Source: Cliona cf. orientalis
Taxonomy: Eukaryota > Porifera > Demospongiae > Clionaida > Clionaidae
Length of the DNA: 64,000 nt
Direction of reading: 5' to 3'
NCBI GenBank assembly: GCA_963930775.1
Contig: OZ005700.1
Coordinates: 6,334,609 to 6,398,608 of the forward strand
Shown: positions 11,361-26,279 of the stretch, one piece after another
Layout of the letters: every line of letters starts with the position of its first letter
Position numbering within the stretch: position 1 is the first letter of the stretch
Notes under the pieces: model-generated
Database searches by the model: none
Told to the model about the DNA's origin: nothing
Seen by the model: the letters and a program-made list of their open reading frames with translations, nothing else
Translations under genes and position numbers: made by a program

Positions 11361-11409
11361 GCTCAGATATAGTACAAAATATACAGAGGAAGCTGGCTGG
11401 AGTCAAGAT
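11361..11409 (+). pseudogene. Inverted fragment of the deaminase exon 2 start
   Basis: About 49 bp match, on the opposite strand, the splice acceptor and first codons of deaminase exon 2 (10770-10724), including the segment encoding KAGWSQD. Similarity fades downstream and no catalytic motif follows. It is the remnant of an inverted or head-to-head duplicate of the deaminase gene. Confidence 0.7.
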
Positions 11410-12149
11410 TACTTTATCCGATACAATTCTGACCACTCATGTAAAAGGGCGCCTTTAACAGTTCTGGATCTACCCCTGTATATGGCAACTACTTATTACC
11501 ATGACATTGTGCAAACTGAATGTTTTCTCCCTTTGGTATTACATGGGTTATGGGATAACACTACCATGACTGAGCCTGCTGGTACATGACCATAGTTAAT
11601 TGAGTGTTGATGGAAGCCCCTGAGCAGTGAGCTGTCTGCCGGACCTCCACCCTCACCAGGTGCATGGGGACAAGAGGAGTTCTAATACAAACACAATCCC
11701 GGTGCGGCAGGAGGCACCTCAATCCTAATGCTGAAGGCTTGAGGTCCATAATACCAGGGGGAGTGGCGTCACTACCCCCGCATCCAAAAGAAATGCAATG
11801 CCCACCCCCCCCCCCCCCCCCCCCCAAGCCAGAACATGATGATTGAGGGATCTTAATAATATTATATCTTTGATATGCATCACTCTCTCATCAGATTCTG
11901 CCTAGGATTTTTATCAGATTGTCCTCCACACCCATTGAAATCCAATAGCTTGGGAGTATGGACAACAAACTGATACAGAGTGTTATGTATGCTTGTGTCT
12001 TTTAGTTCAGCACAGGTAAATCATATATTATGGATAGGTACATGTGAACTCCGCTCACATCGTGGCAGACAATTATTGCAAGAGATTGAATGAAGGCTCA
12101 GCCCAAAAAGCTGGGAAGGTCAGCAACATCAGCCTTAATATTATTATTA
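11410..12149. other. Intergenic region with poly-C tract, no gene seen
   Basis: AT-rich spacer with a C homopolymer at 11806-11825. Short open frames here contain no recognisable domain and no paired splice sites. Confidence 0.5.
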
Positions 12150-12237
12150 AGGTGAGGGTGAGATGTAGCTGGGAATCAAACCCAGATCCTCCAGTTGGAT
12201 GCGCATATGCTCTTATACCACTGAGCTACAGGAGCTC
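12150..12237 (-). repeat. tRNA-derived element (SINE head or tRNA pseudogene)
   Basis: On the minus strand there is a good box A (TAGCTCAGTGG at 12228-12218) and a near-consensus box B (GGTTTGATTCC at 12182-12172) at tRNA-like spacing. The acceptor stem cannot be closed, because the sequence 3' of the T-arm does not pair with the 5' end, so a functional tRNA is unlikely. It directly abuts the decayed DOK-like 3' copy. Confidence 0.5.
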
Positions 12238-12253
12238 TTGTCATTAGAGCAGA

Positions 12254-12592
12254 TTGAATCTTGATGATGCCCAGCTGGATCTTCATGGCCATATTATAAG
12301 TACCAAACAGTATATCGGCAACAGTATGGAGATGGTGGGCAGTAGTATGGTGACTATGGACAGCCAGGTAGTGGAGGATATGGAAAGTCCACTATGTACG
12401 GGAGACCTGCACAACAAGGGCAGTGGGGTAGCTATGGGCGGTCAGCAGCAGTCTGCTGTATTTGGACGTCAAGCAGCAGCAGCTCAGACTCCAGCCCAGA
12501 CCCAACCCCAGGCACCACAGAAGGCCCTCTCTCAGCAGGAATTCGACCAGCTCTGGGAAGAACTCAACACCAACTTCTAGATAATGCACACT
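12254..12592 (+). pseudogene. Decayed 3'-end copy of the PTB adaptor gene
   Basis: From about 12360 to 12580 the sequence is nearly identical to 1882-2096, the last ~70 codons of the PTB adaptor, including the QEFDQLWEELNTNF terminus, and the similarity runs on into the 3' flank to about 12810. A 4-bp insertion (gcta at about 12430) breaks the frame, the Gly-rich repeat is degraded with stops, and no PTB exon lies upstream. It is a truncated, frameshifted copy. Confidence 0.85.
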
Positions 12593-12772
12593 ATATAATT
12601 AATGTGTACAAGGGCTTATCGAGCCCTTGTGTGTACATATATACACCATACATCATCTGATTTGATATTGAGATATTTTTTACATATTTCTTAGCAACAC
12701 AATCTTCTTGGATTTTTAGATTAGTATAATACGTTATTATTGTGTTTATATCTCATGTTGTACCTATATTTC

Positions 12773-15182
12773 TTAATGATGAAATCGAACCTTCTTGGCT
12801 TTCTTGGGTATGCTGGATACAATAATATTATTATGACATTTTAATACAAGGATACTATATCCACTTACCTGGCGTCACTTGGTTTGGATCCAGGTGCCTT
12901 GTAAATTGATTGTCCAGATCTCTTTCTGACTACACTACCAGGCTGTGGTGAATCCATTACTGGTGTAGCTGAAGGAACCACTCTTTGGTTTAGTAGCCGT
13001 TGAAATGCTGGACCCTGTGTAACTGAAACATTAGTTACTCTAGAAGACTGACTGCGAACAACTTGAGATTCTCGAAGTAGACTCTTCTGTGGTGCAACTG
13101 TTGGCTTTGAGAGGGTGTGCTTCAATTGTGATGTTGAAGTGGCAATGTTTTGTGCATTGGATCTCTGCATATGTATTGACATAACAGCTGTGTCAGTGAA
13201 TCGTGAAGCAGCATGATTTTGCTGCCAAGTGCTGGAGGTAACATCCTCACCAGGGCTATCAAAATTGCTCCAGTCACTGTCAGTTAAAATGATGTCATCC
13301 TCAATGTCATCCCTTACACTTTCCATGTCCCAGTTGTCATCCTCGTCGTCTAAATACATCTCCTCGTCCCCCGTAATTAACCACTCATCATCGACAAGCT
13401 TAATGTCCTCTTCGGGTTCCTTTTCTTGTGCACCTCTCTGCTGTTGAGTATCAGCGATGGACCTTGAACCCCAAGACTCTCCTACAAGTGAGTTTGGCTT
13501 GGGTGCTGGTACATACTGGCAGGTGTAAGGGTTATAGTGCCCAGGCCGTCTGCTAGAATCAACTGATTTATTCTGGGTGCTGCTCTTTTGACGATTTAGT
13601 TGTTGTCTCATTTGGTGATGATAGCATTGCTGTTGGAGTTCTTTCAGCTGCTGTTTGGCTGCTTTTAATTCAGCTTCTTCTGGGCATGCCTTACAAGACT
13701 CCAACTCCTTTTGAAGCCTATAATATTATTATAGTTTGGTGGAATGGTGTTTAAAATATGCATCTTCAAACATTACTCTATAGAATATTCTACCCGCAAA
13801 CCAGGTCCTTCCTTCACAAGTTTAATTCACATGCAGAGAAGAACTAAAATTCTTGTGTCAGGTGGACAGCCTGGTTTGAGATTGCATACACAGTATCAAC
13901 GAACCTGATGAATTCAGGGTCCTTGGATAATTTCTGGCTCATTGAACTGCATTCCTCTGTTAGCCTCTCTATCTCGGCTTCCTGCTCCAAAAGTGTCTTG
14001 TTCAGTTCTATTAGAGCAATCAGTATCATTAATTCACCCTTCAAGTTATAGTCTACCTTTTGATTTAGTTTTCTCTTTTTCAAGGACTTCTTCAGCTTCA
14101 GAGAGCTCCTTTTCGAGCCTCCGCACTTCCTCTTTCTGCACATCCATTTCCGCCAACTCTAGAAAATTTCAAACCAAAAAAAAAATTGTTTCCCTAACAC
14201 ACCTATAATTCCTATAGCTACCTGTCTTGAGGAGCACCTCTTCATCTTGCAAGAGATCTATCTTTTTCCTTCTCTCTTCCTGCCTGCGCTTGAACCCTGA
14301 ACCATGGAGGTCATAATTGCGGCCAAACTCGATCAACTTGGTTTTGACGTCTTGGTGTTCTTCTTCACTTCGTTTCCTCTTTTCAGCCTGCCATTCAAGT
14401 GCAAGCTTAGGATCCTCAGTGTAGCTTGGGTAGCTGCCAAACTACTAATAAGCCGGGTTTCATCCAGTGGAGGGGAAGCTATTCGGAGGAGTCCTTCCCT
14501 ACCCCCCCCCCCCCCCCCATCCCCCCATCCCCCCATCTCCCCATCCCCACCCCCAAACTTTTAAGCATTCATGGTATTTGACCATCCACAGAAATGATCC
14601 AGAGATTCTATGGTAAACATGTGCAAGGCCTCTGTAAGCTTTGATTGATATACTCGCTTGTGAGTTTCCCCCCATATGTCACTGGACGAAATTCTAATAG
14701 TGCACAATGCTGGGGTATTCTAATTGGAATGCACCCTATAGTAAACATCAACACAGAGCTGAGTGCATATCAGATAGTTAGTGTTTAAGCTCACCAATTT
14801 CTCCGTAAGGTCTTGTTTTTTCTGGGTAAGTGAGTCTTTTTGTTCTTGAAGGATTCCCTTTCTGATTGAGAGCAGTTTGAGCTCCACCTCCAGCTCAGCT
14901 ACCTTGTTGCTCTTCACAGCTAGCTCCCCCTGTTTGGTAGCACGTTCCTCTCTGGTGCGAACTATTTCTATCTTTCCCTGCTCTATGCTTTCTGCCACTG
15001 CAATTATTAAATTTTATCAAATCATGGTCGTGGTAAACTTAGGGAGGATGAGTGTGTGTATATATTCATGTGCAGTGATAGTCAGATTTCTGGCACTCAC
15101 GTTGCTTTAGTTTGTCAGTTCTTGCCTTAAACTTCAGCTCTTCGTGAAAGATTTGCTCAAATAGTTCATTTAGCTCGGTCAT
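12773..15182 (-). CDS. Coiled-coil protein, CCDC172-like (tentative)
   Basis: Inferred exons: 15182-15101, 14997-14795, ~14430-14222, 14158-14057, 14007-13905, 13717-12869 and 12812-12773; all junction phases agree except the acceptor near 14430. The start is MTELNELFEQIFHEELK. Residues ~1-270 are almost continuous coiled coil. The long exon adds a second short coil (EAELKAAKQQLKELQQQC), an acidic stretch with repeated DDE/DDW motifs and a basic Ser-rich tail. The last exon is tiny and ends IPKKAKKVRFHH, a basic tail missed if the GTAAGT donor at 12868 is read as a stop. The N-terminal pattern and an EFGRNYDLHG segment recall CCDC172, but this is a weak match. It is divergent from the RING gene at 15.46 kb and shares a promoter region with it. 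Confidence 0.65.
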
Positions 15183-15460
15183 GATTCACAATGGAATGCA
15201 GCTGTGTATATTTTCTCCTGCTTGATCATCAAGTTTGCGCATGCGCACGAGGCGTATTCATGACGTAATGTGTTATGTTGCTAAAAATATTCAGCGTGAC
15301 ATAGGAAAGCGTGGTCACCCTGAGCTGCGCCTGGGCTGCACAGGCCAAGAAGCTGGAGGAGTGCTATTTATTTGGCGGTATTTGTGGCTGTTTTATCCAA
15401 AGTGAACAGAGCTCACGGAATTACCGTCAAAGGAAAAAATAGATTATTGTGGACTCGATC
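15183..15460. promoter_or_regulatory. Bidirectional promoter, NRF1-type and CRE-like sites
   Basis: The 278 bp between two divergent start codons contain a perfect NRF1 palindrome TGCGCATGCGCA (15236-15247) and a CRE/ATF-like TGACGTAA (15261-15268). Both factor classes commonly drive bidirectional housekeeping promoters. The site sequences are seen; use by the factors is inferred. Confidence 0.55.
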
Positions 15461-17389
15461 ATGGAGGCCATTGACCACAAATATTCTAGTAGTGAGAATG
15501 CGTCTTGCTCTGATACATCGTATGTCACGGAGTGTTCTAGCTCAGTACCTAGTGGAGGGGATGATATGGATTTGTGTGCAGCAGATCTAGTGCCAGTAGC
15601 AGCGCCGGCTTGCGCAGGATCTGCCCCTCAGGAGGAGGCTATCGTGAAGAAACTGCTATCCAAGCTCAAAAGGTCAGCTGGTATTACTGAGGATGAGATA
15701 ATGTTTGTCAATCAGCATGCTACAGCAGGATTCTTATCATACTAGACCAAGTTTATGACAAATTTGTCATTGCATATTATATTATTATACATCATTTTTT
15801 GGCAGCGAAGAGATGTTTGAACTACGCAAGCTAAAGCACCATCAACGCCCTGTCTCTGAATTCTCCAGCAAACAGCACCTGGAGCAGGTTCTGCTAACTA
15901 AGTGCAAGCAAGCCCCAAATACTGATATAAATGCTCAAGCAACAAGCCTCGCTCATAATCGTATTAAAGAATTTGATTCACGAGCCCAAGCAGCAGAATC
16001 TCGGCAAAATACACAGAATCTCATGCCAGAAAGCATCCAACTTGAAATCCGTGGTCTTTTTGAGCGCCATGTGGTCTCAGGGATGCTCCAGAGTCCAGTA
16101 CAGGCAGAACTAGAAAGAGTCATCCAAGAGGGACAGCAGCAAGGGAGAAGGCCTAGAAGAAGACGCGCTTGTCCTCCTCCATCAGCTCAGCAAAGAGCCG
16201 AGGTAGCTGGGGCAGCAGGCAGGGTGATGGCCGCTGTCAGAAGTGGAGCTAGGTCTAGAGGAGCTTCGTATCACAGAAGAGTTCGCCACTCTCGACCTCC
16301 AATGGATGGCAACTATCCAATGCCTAGGAGAAACCAGGCTCGTATCCTTGATCATCTTCGACAGAGTCCAGCACTGAATAGTCTCGATCAAGGAGCCAGA
16401 GAGGAAATTGTATCGGAAGTCAGTAATCTAGTCCACCAGCAGCTGGTAACGTCAGCTCTCTCTGGGGAGTTCAGGGGAGTATTAGAGCTTCATATTCAGG
16501 TATAATAATACAAGCTGTCACACATCATCATGGTCTAGATTAATACTACCAGATTATGATATATTATGCTTTTAATGTCAGTAACAGTTTCCTATTATTG
16601 CATCTAGGAAAGGGCTGACCGTGTAGGTGATGGTCAAACTGGAGAAGATTTCCTTCAGTCGCTAAATCACCGCCATAGTGGACGGTCAAGCGCAGAAGGC
16701 TACAGGTTTGTGTTTGAAGAAGCTCCGTGGAGATTAGCATGCTGTGATTGTTATTATGCAGGGCTGAAGGAGGAGCTTCAAACGGTGAAATGCACCGTGA
16801 GATGCAAGAGATGAAGAGCCAACTTGCAGAGCTGAAGCAGATGATGCGTGTGAGCTTTGACTTGCAGATGGACATCCAGCGATCCATCAGGCAGGAAGTG
16901 GCTGCAGCTCTCTCCATGTTCCTGGCCTCTCCTCCTCAAGCCGCAGTGCTGAAGGCCTCTCCTGGTCCTGGGCTGGGAAACACAACTGCAGCATCACTAC
17001 ACACATGTCCCATTCCCACTCTCAGTAAGTTCAAATTTTCCCTTTTGACTCAGAGACTAAAACAGTAATTGATCTGTTATCCAAAATGAGGGATCCTTGT
17101 AAGCATGCCTGAAAACACAATAATTATTGTTATAATACATTATTATTTTGCAGGGCAAGCTGATACATCAGTGAGCTCATTGACCAATCAAACAGATGGT
17201 GCACGAGTGGTTGAGGCTGGACATTGTGTCATCTGTTCTGATGGTGTCATAGACTCTGTTGTGTATCGCTGTGGTCACATGTGTGTCTGCATGGCCTGCG
17301 GGCTGGAGCTGAAGGGACAGGGGCTCAAGTGTCCAATCTGCAGAGCCCCTATCACTGATATCATCAGAGCCTACTCCAGTATGCTGTGA
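15461..17389 (+). CDS. RING-finger E3 ubiquitin ligase (neuralized-type C-terminal RING)
   Basis: Exons 15461-15672, 15806-16499, 16608-16705, 16762-17024 and 17154-17389 join in phase to 500 residues. The last exon encodes a C3HC4 RING: CVICSDG, then YRCGHMCVCMAC, then CPICRAPITD. The spacing and the IIRAY tail resemble neuralized and other E3s with a RING at the extreme C-terminus, which recruit E2 enzymes. Two related ~30-residue segments in exon 2 (FERHVVSGMLQSP and VHQQLVTSALSGEF, each followed by a helix) form an internal repeat, separated by an Arg-rich linker. Exon 4 adds a short coiled coil (EMKSQLAELKQMM). No substrate-binding domain was recognised. The first ATG after the in-frame GTG at 15449 is used. 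Confidence 0.8.
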
Positions 17390-17618
17390 TGGAATTTTTT
17401 TCCAAAATTTAACGTCCTGATAAACAAATTATTTATACTGTATGTATTCTGTATTCTTTATTTATCATGCTGCAATTTTAATGATGTACAATAATGTGCA
17501 TGCAATGTCTATCAAAGCTGAGCATGCGCAATATTATTATCATTAATCTGCTATGGTACAGGGTCGTTAAAGTAGGGTGCGCACCAAATCGAAAAACTTA
17601 TTTACTGAGATATACTAG

Positions 17619-18101
17619 ATGCAGAATCACATCAGTCGCTACCTCCTATCGTCTTCCCGTCTCTTGCGCTGCGGCAATCCCTCTCTCCCTTCCTGGAACT
17701 CTCTCTCACCACCTGCCAACCTCCACCCACCCCTGCACTGGCAAGCCAGTCGGACCGTAATCCTCCTCACAAAGCTGAAGATAGTGGACAACAGCGAGAA
17801 TGCCAAAAAGGTGACAAGACTGGACCAGCCTTACTGCATCAAGCTGCCCAGGAACAACAGAGTGGCAAAATTTGGTGATATCATAAAGATTGCCCATCGT
17901 GGCAAGGTGCACAATGCCCTCTTGGTCAGCAACAGGAGGCCGAGCAAGTGGCTGCCTCGCTACGACTCAAATAATGTCATCCTGCTCAATGAGAAGTTTG
18001 AACCAGTTGGGACTCGTATCTTTGGCCCACTGCCGTCTGCTATCAGGAGAAAAGAGGGAAAATACTCTAAGATCATTGCAATGGCTACCAAGTTCATTTG
18101 A
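17619..18101 (+). CDS. MRPL14: Mitochondrial ribosomal protein uL14m
   Basis: Single exon of 160 residues. The first ~45 residues are basic and lack acids (RYLLSSSRLLRCGN), as expected of a mitochondrial presequence. The rest matches the uL14 fold: LTKLKIVDNSENAKK, a GDIIKIAHRGKVHNALLV core strand pair and the IFGPLPSAIRR terminus. uL14m sits at the subunit interface of the mitoribosome large subunit. The protein is slightly longer than the ~145 residues of the human homologue. It lies 230 bp downstream of the RING gene on the same strand. Confidence 0.85.
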   Translation: MQNHISRYLLSSSRLLRCGNPSLPSWNSLSPPANLHPPLHWQASRTVILLTKLKIVDNSENAKKVTRLDQPYCIKLPRNNRVAKFGDIIKIAHRGKVHNALLVSNRRPSKWLPRYDSNNVILLNEKFEPVGTRIFGPLPSAIRRKEGKYSKIIAMATKFI

Positions 18102-19365
18102 GGGCACTAGCTGTACATAGTTTAATATCATCCAAGTTATTAATACAGTCATGTTGTACCTGGTGATATAATTATTATAATCTATGGGTGTATACAAATG
18201 AAAACTGATATTCTCACAAAATTAAATATCAAACAAACTTTGAACACACATACACATACTACTTGAAAATTTAATGCTCACACCACTCCACAATACCAGC
18301 TATGTTGGAGTACTAGTGCTAGCCATTGAGTTTGAAATCCTTGCGTTCTCAGCATAGTTGTCTAGTACAGCCTTACAGTCCATGCATACTCTAACTGACT
18401 CTTCAAATGCTGCCGGAGCTGCAGGGTGGTGGTGTAATGTGAGACCACAACATAGTGTACAATGTCATAAAAATTCAGAATAATAATAATCATAGAGTCG
18501 GTAGACTCTATAAGTAGGGATGGCACGGATACTCCATATATTATGTAATACATTACAAAAATCCAAATATCTCAAAACAGGTAACTTTGTGAAATTTCTA
18601 AGTGTCAAAATCAGAATCTACAGCAAATTATCTATCTAACAAGACCAAGATCATCCATCAACTCAATTGTATATGCCAGAACCAGATGTTAAAAAAAAAT
18701 AGCCATTTATCAATCTTTCTTTCTTTGTCATTTCCAGGGCTAGCTCAAGACTCTCTGGACCTCTCACCTTAGTTCTCATATAAATCCACTCTATTTTGTA
18801 GCGCGCAGTGCAGTGGCACGCTAGTTTTGCGTTATCTCTACAGTCACATAATGGGGCGCATTAAAGACAGGGTGTGTCCGATACGCCATTTTTGTCATAT
18901 AATGCGCATGCTCTTAATGCGTTGCCATGGTGAAATCGTGACTGTAGTCAGCGGCGCGCGCTACCGCCGCTAGCAACTTGCTAGCAAGCCAGCTAGCTAG
19001 CGCCTCGAACCAAGCTAGCTTAGCCTAGCCATAGCTAAGCGCCAGGCTCTCCCGCACGAGCTAGGCCAGTGCGAGCGCGAGCGCGATAAAGCGAACCTAG
19101 CTAGAGGCTAGCGCGTGCAGCGCTCAGAGTACTGCGCCCGGTTATGGAGACTTGAGGCCATACTAGAGTCGATAAATCAATAATAGCTACACTGGTACTA
19201 GAGTCTCATCGCTACTTGGCTGCCTGAAACAGCTTTATCGCCTAGGCGAGTTAACGAGGGGCGTGGCTACTACTTTTACGCGCACGCGCGAACTTCGGCA
19301 CCTCCCATCTATACTTACTGTATAATAATATTATAGTTGCACTCATGCAATAAAAAAGAACAGAA
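18102..19365. other. Intergenic region with GC-rich GCTAGC-rich island
   Basis: No gene seen. Between about 18940 and 19130 base composition jumps and GCTAGC/AGCTAGCT palindromes are clustered, together with CGCGC runs. The island has no open frame with paired splice signals. It could be a degenerate repeat or a CpG-rich regulatory region. Confidence 0.45.
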
Positions 19366-19752
19366 ACAAGTGTAAAAACAATTGAATAAAATTGAAGGAT
19401 GAAGTAGGGATGGCGCGCAATGCCAAAAAGTACACAAACAAGATTTTTAGGGATAAGAGATAATCACAACCACTATACATCCCTACGCTTGCTTTTTGCG
19501 TATATAGCATGAATCAATAATAATACAAAATTACTGACAGGGAGAACATGAATTTCTCCCACATGCAAGTCAAGAACACTCCAAGGATAGCATGTCTTGA
19601 ATAAGTTGGTCTGTAATCAAGAAAAGCAAGCGTAGGGATGTATAGTGGTTGTGATTATCTCTTATCCCTAAAAATCTTGTTTGTGTACTTTTTGGCATTG
19701 CGCGCCATCCCTACTTCATCCTTCAATTTTATTCAATTGTTTTTACACTTGT
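19366..19752. repeat. Foldback element with ~130-bp inverted arms
   Basis: Bases 19366-19495 and 19623-19752 are reverse complements with essentially no mismatches seen by eye, separated by a ~127-bp loop. Transcribed, this forms a ~130-bp perfect hairpin. No coding capacity and no convincing target-site duplication. Near-identity of the arms argues for recent origin or ongoing gene conversion. It lies downstream of the protrudin-like gene on the opposite side from MRPL14. Confidence 0.85.
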
Positions 19753-20165
19753 ATTATTATAGGTTATACAACCACCCCAGTGCCTGCTCAGGCAAACCTA
19801 ATCCCTGCAAAGGCAAGAGCCACTTCGATGTACATGCGTGTGTGTTTGCACACGCATGTGTGTATGTACATGTATGGCATTAATTATTTTAAGTGACCTC
19901 AGTTTTTACAGGCAAAGTAAAGGCTATTAGATGAGTACTTTGCAAGTCAGTTGTCCAGTGGAAAGGAAAAAATAGGCAGTGGCTCTCAAGTGCTTAATTC
20001 AGTTATACTACAAGTCACAACGTTTAGGCTTTCAGTTTACATAGTGACAGATAGATGCCGTTCCCTAATTCTGTAATGAAACTACTATGACATTGTGTTT
20101 GCATATGACTTAGCGTGTGTATAATAGTTTGTGTCAGCACTGTGGAAAGTTACGAATAAACTTAC

Positions 20166-24343
<4,178 letters not shown>

Positions 24344-24698
24344 GGGCACTCCAGCTAGCCGGAAAATAGTCCAAAAAGCACCAACCAAGTTTGAGTTAGA
24401 TTTACAATTTATCGCGTGAGGTAGCCCCGACACAATAACACGACTTGTGGGCGGGGCTGGTCAGTTCACTGAATATACACACAATCAATGATTATACACA
24501 CGATGGCCGTATGCTAAAAAGAACATCAAACCATACACTTAATGTCTCCAAGAAATTTTAAGTAGACTACTGTTCACTAGCTGCTGTTTCGTAGCATATT
24601 CGATCACATGTACATTCGTACCATGTTCGCTTTCACCAAGAGTCTGGCGGTTTCACTATGATTGTGTTTCATTGCTCAGTCGATGGATTATCATTATG

Positions 24699-26185
24699 CT
24701 AGGAGTCCTTCACACTGGGAGGTGCTGTGGCTGTCACTCTAGACACGAGTAGTTCCAGGCGGACGTGCATTCGCTGAGCAGACAGAGTTGGGACGATCAG
24801 ATTCAAACTCGCGATCTTCTTATTGATGGTCTTGACTGTTTGAGAGAGTTCTTCCAGCTCCTGCTCCCACTCTTTCTTTCTCTCTGGAGTCATGGGGTGA
24901 GGGCCACACTTGGACCAGCAAGTGCTCAGACGCTTCTTCACATTCTCAATACTCTGACGAATCTCTTTGTCTAGAGAGATCCACTCTGGAGCAAATCCAG
25001 CGTTCCCCATCATGTTGTTCAGTTTCTCCTGCACATCATCAAGAATTGGACTGTCTCTCTCCATCTGTATTGACTTTCCCAGTCCCCTAAACTCGGCCTT
25101 TCTCTGGCTAATTCTCTCCTGAGCGTAGGTCACTTGTCTTTGGAAGTAGTCCTGAGTGAGGAAGATGTCTTCAGGTATCCGATGTTCCCTCCCGATAAGG
25201 CCCAGACTCTGGTCAATCTCTCTCAGCTCTTGCTCCAACACAGCAGAGCTTTCCCCAGCACCTGCCACCTTCTTGATATGACTCATGCAGTGTTTGAATG
25301 CCTCTCTTATCTGTAAAGTTGGAGAAATACTGTGGGTAATTAAGGTGGCACTTACTCAAATATACATACATGTATGTACAATGTACATGTACGTACAATG
25401 CATGCATAATAAACATGACATCTTTGGCTAGACGAAAAATTAGTCTCACGGGGCAGCCCCGTAACAAGTCTGGTGAATTTCGGTCTGTGTTGCAGAGCTA
25501 CATGTACGTACGTGTAGGCAAGTAGTACAAGGTGTGGCCAGCAATTCAATTCTGATCAGTGTGGTAAACCTTGACGTTTTTTTCTTTTTTCTGGCCAGAC
25601 TACTCAGCGTGCCCGAATACTCGACATGCAACATGATTATAGCACAAGGTGGTACCATATGCCACTGCACCCCATGATAAGATTTTTCCTCTCGTGAAGG
25701 AGCAGCTGGCCCGTAAGGCTAGGGCAATATTGGATCGACCAAAATGGCAGTAGAGTGGTATACGAGCACATGTATAGTACATGTACATAGTATAGGAACT
25801 ACAAATATTACACATGTACATATTGTATTATGACAGACCTCGGCAGATTTTTCAGCACTGGCATGAGGTGTTCTTGAGTCAGGGTGGTATCTCTTCACTA
25901 GGTCAGTGTAAGCTTTCCTGATCTGCTCCACAGTGCAGTCATGTTTGTTGACTCCTAGTAGCTGGAAGGAGCGCTCCAGCTCCAGCCGCAGTTAGCTGTG
26001 GGGCTCTCCTTCGAATTCAACTTGGAATGACCCACTCCCCTCCTGTCATCAGAATCACTCCTACCATATGATCTGGAAAGACGCCTGACACTAAAAGCAG
26101 CTGTTAGACATCGTCTGGCTGTACTCAGCCGAAGTCTGGGTAAATTGTGTACAAGGAGAGAGCGTCCTAACATAATCCTCACCAT
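24699..26185 (-). pseudogene. DNAJC28 tandem copy 2, probably broken
   Basis: Two exon-like blocks, 26185-25839 and 25310-24699, parallel copy 1 just upstream. The first has a mitochondrial-type leader (MLGRSLLVHNLPRLRL) and an intact J-like segment with RYHPDS. Between them, relative to copy 1, there are 6- and 11-bp insertions (about 26000-25975) that put leader and J domain in different frames. The second block keeps the conserved NAGFAPEWISLDKEIRQSIENVKKRL core of the DUF1992 region but lacks roughly 50 residues before it, including the IRDSIGRGEFKNL helix. Its intron (25311-25838) is about 530 bp against 73 bp in copy 1. An internal start could still give a short protein. Confidence 0.65.
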
Positions 26186-26279
26186 TCCAAATAAAGCGCA
26201 TTTACAAATGATGTCATGCAAAATATGAGGGGCGGGGCTGGTAGTTGCAGTAATGTACAATAACAAGATCCATCAATGC

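Noticed and set aside
12254..12580. 108-codon frame as a functional short adaptor gene
   Set aside because: It duplicates only the last ~70 codons of the PTB adaptor, with a 4-bp frameshift and no upstream exons; treated as a pseudogene.
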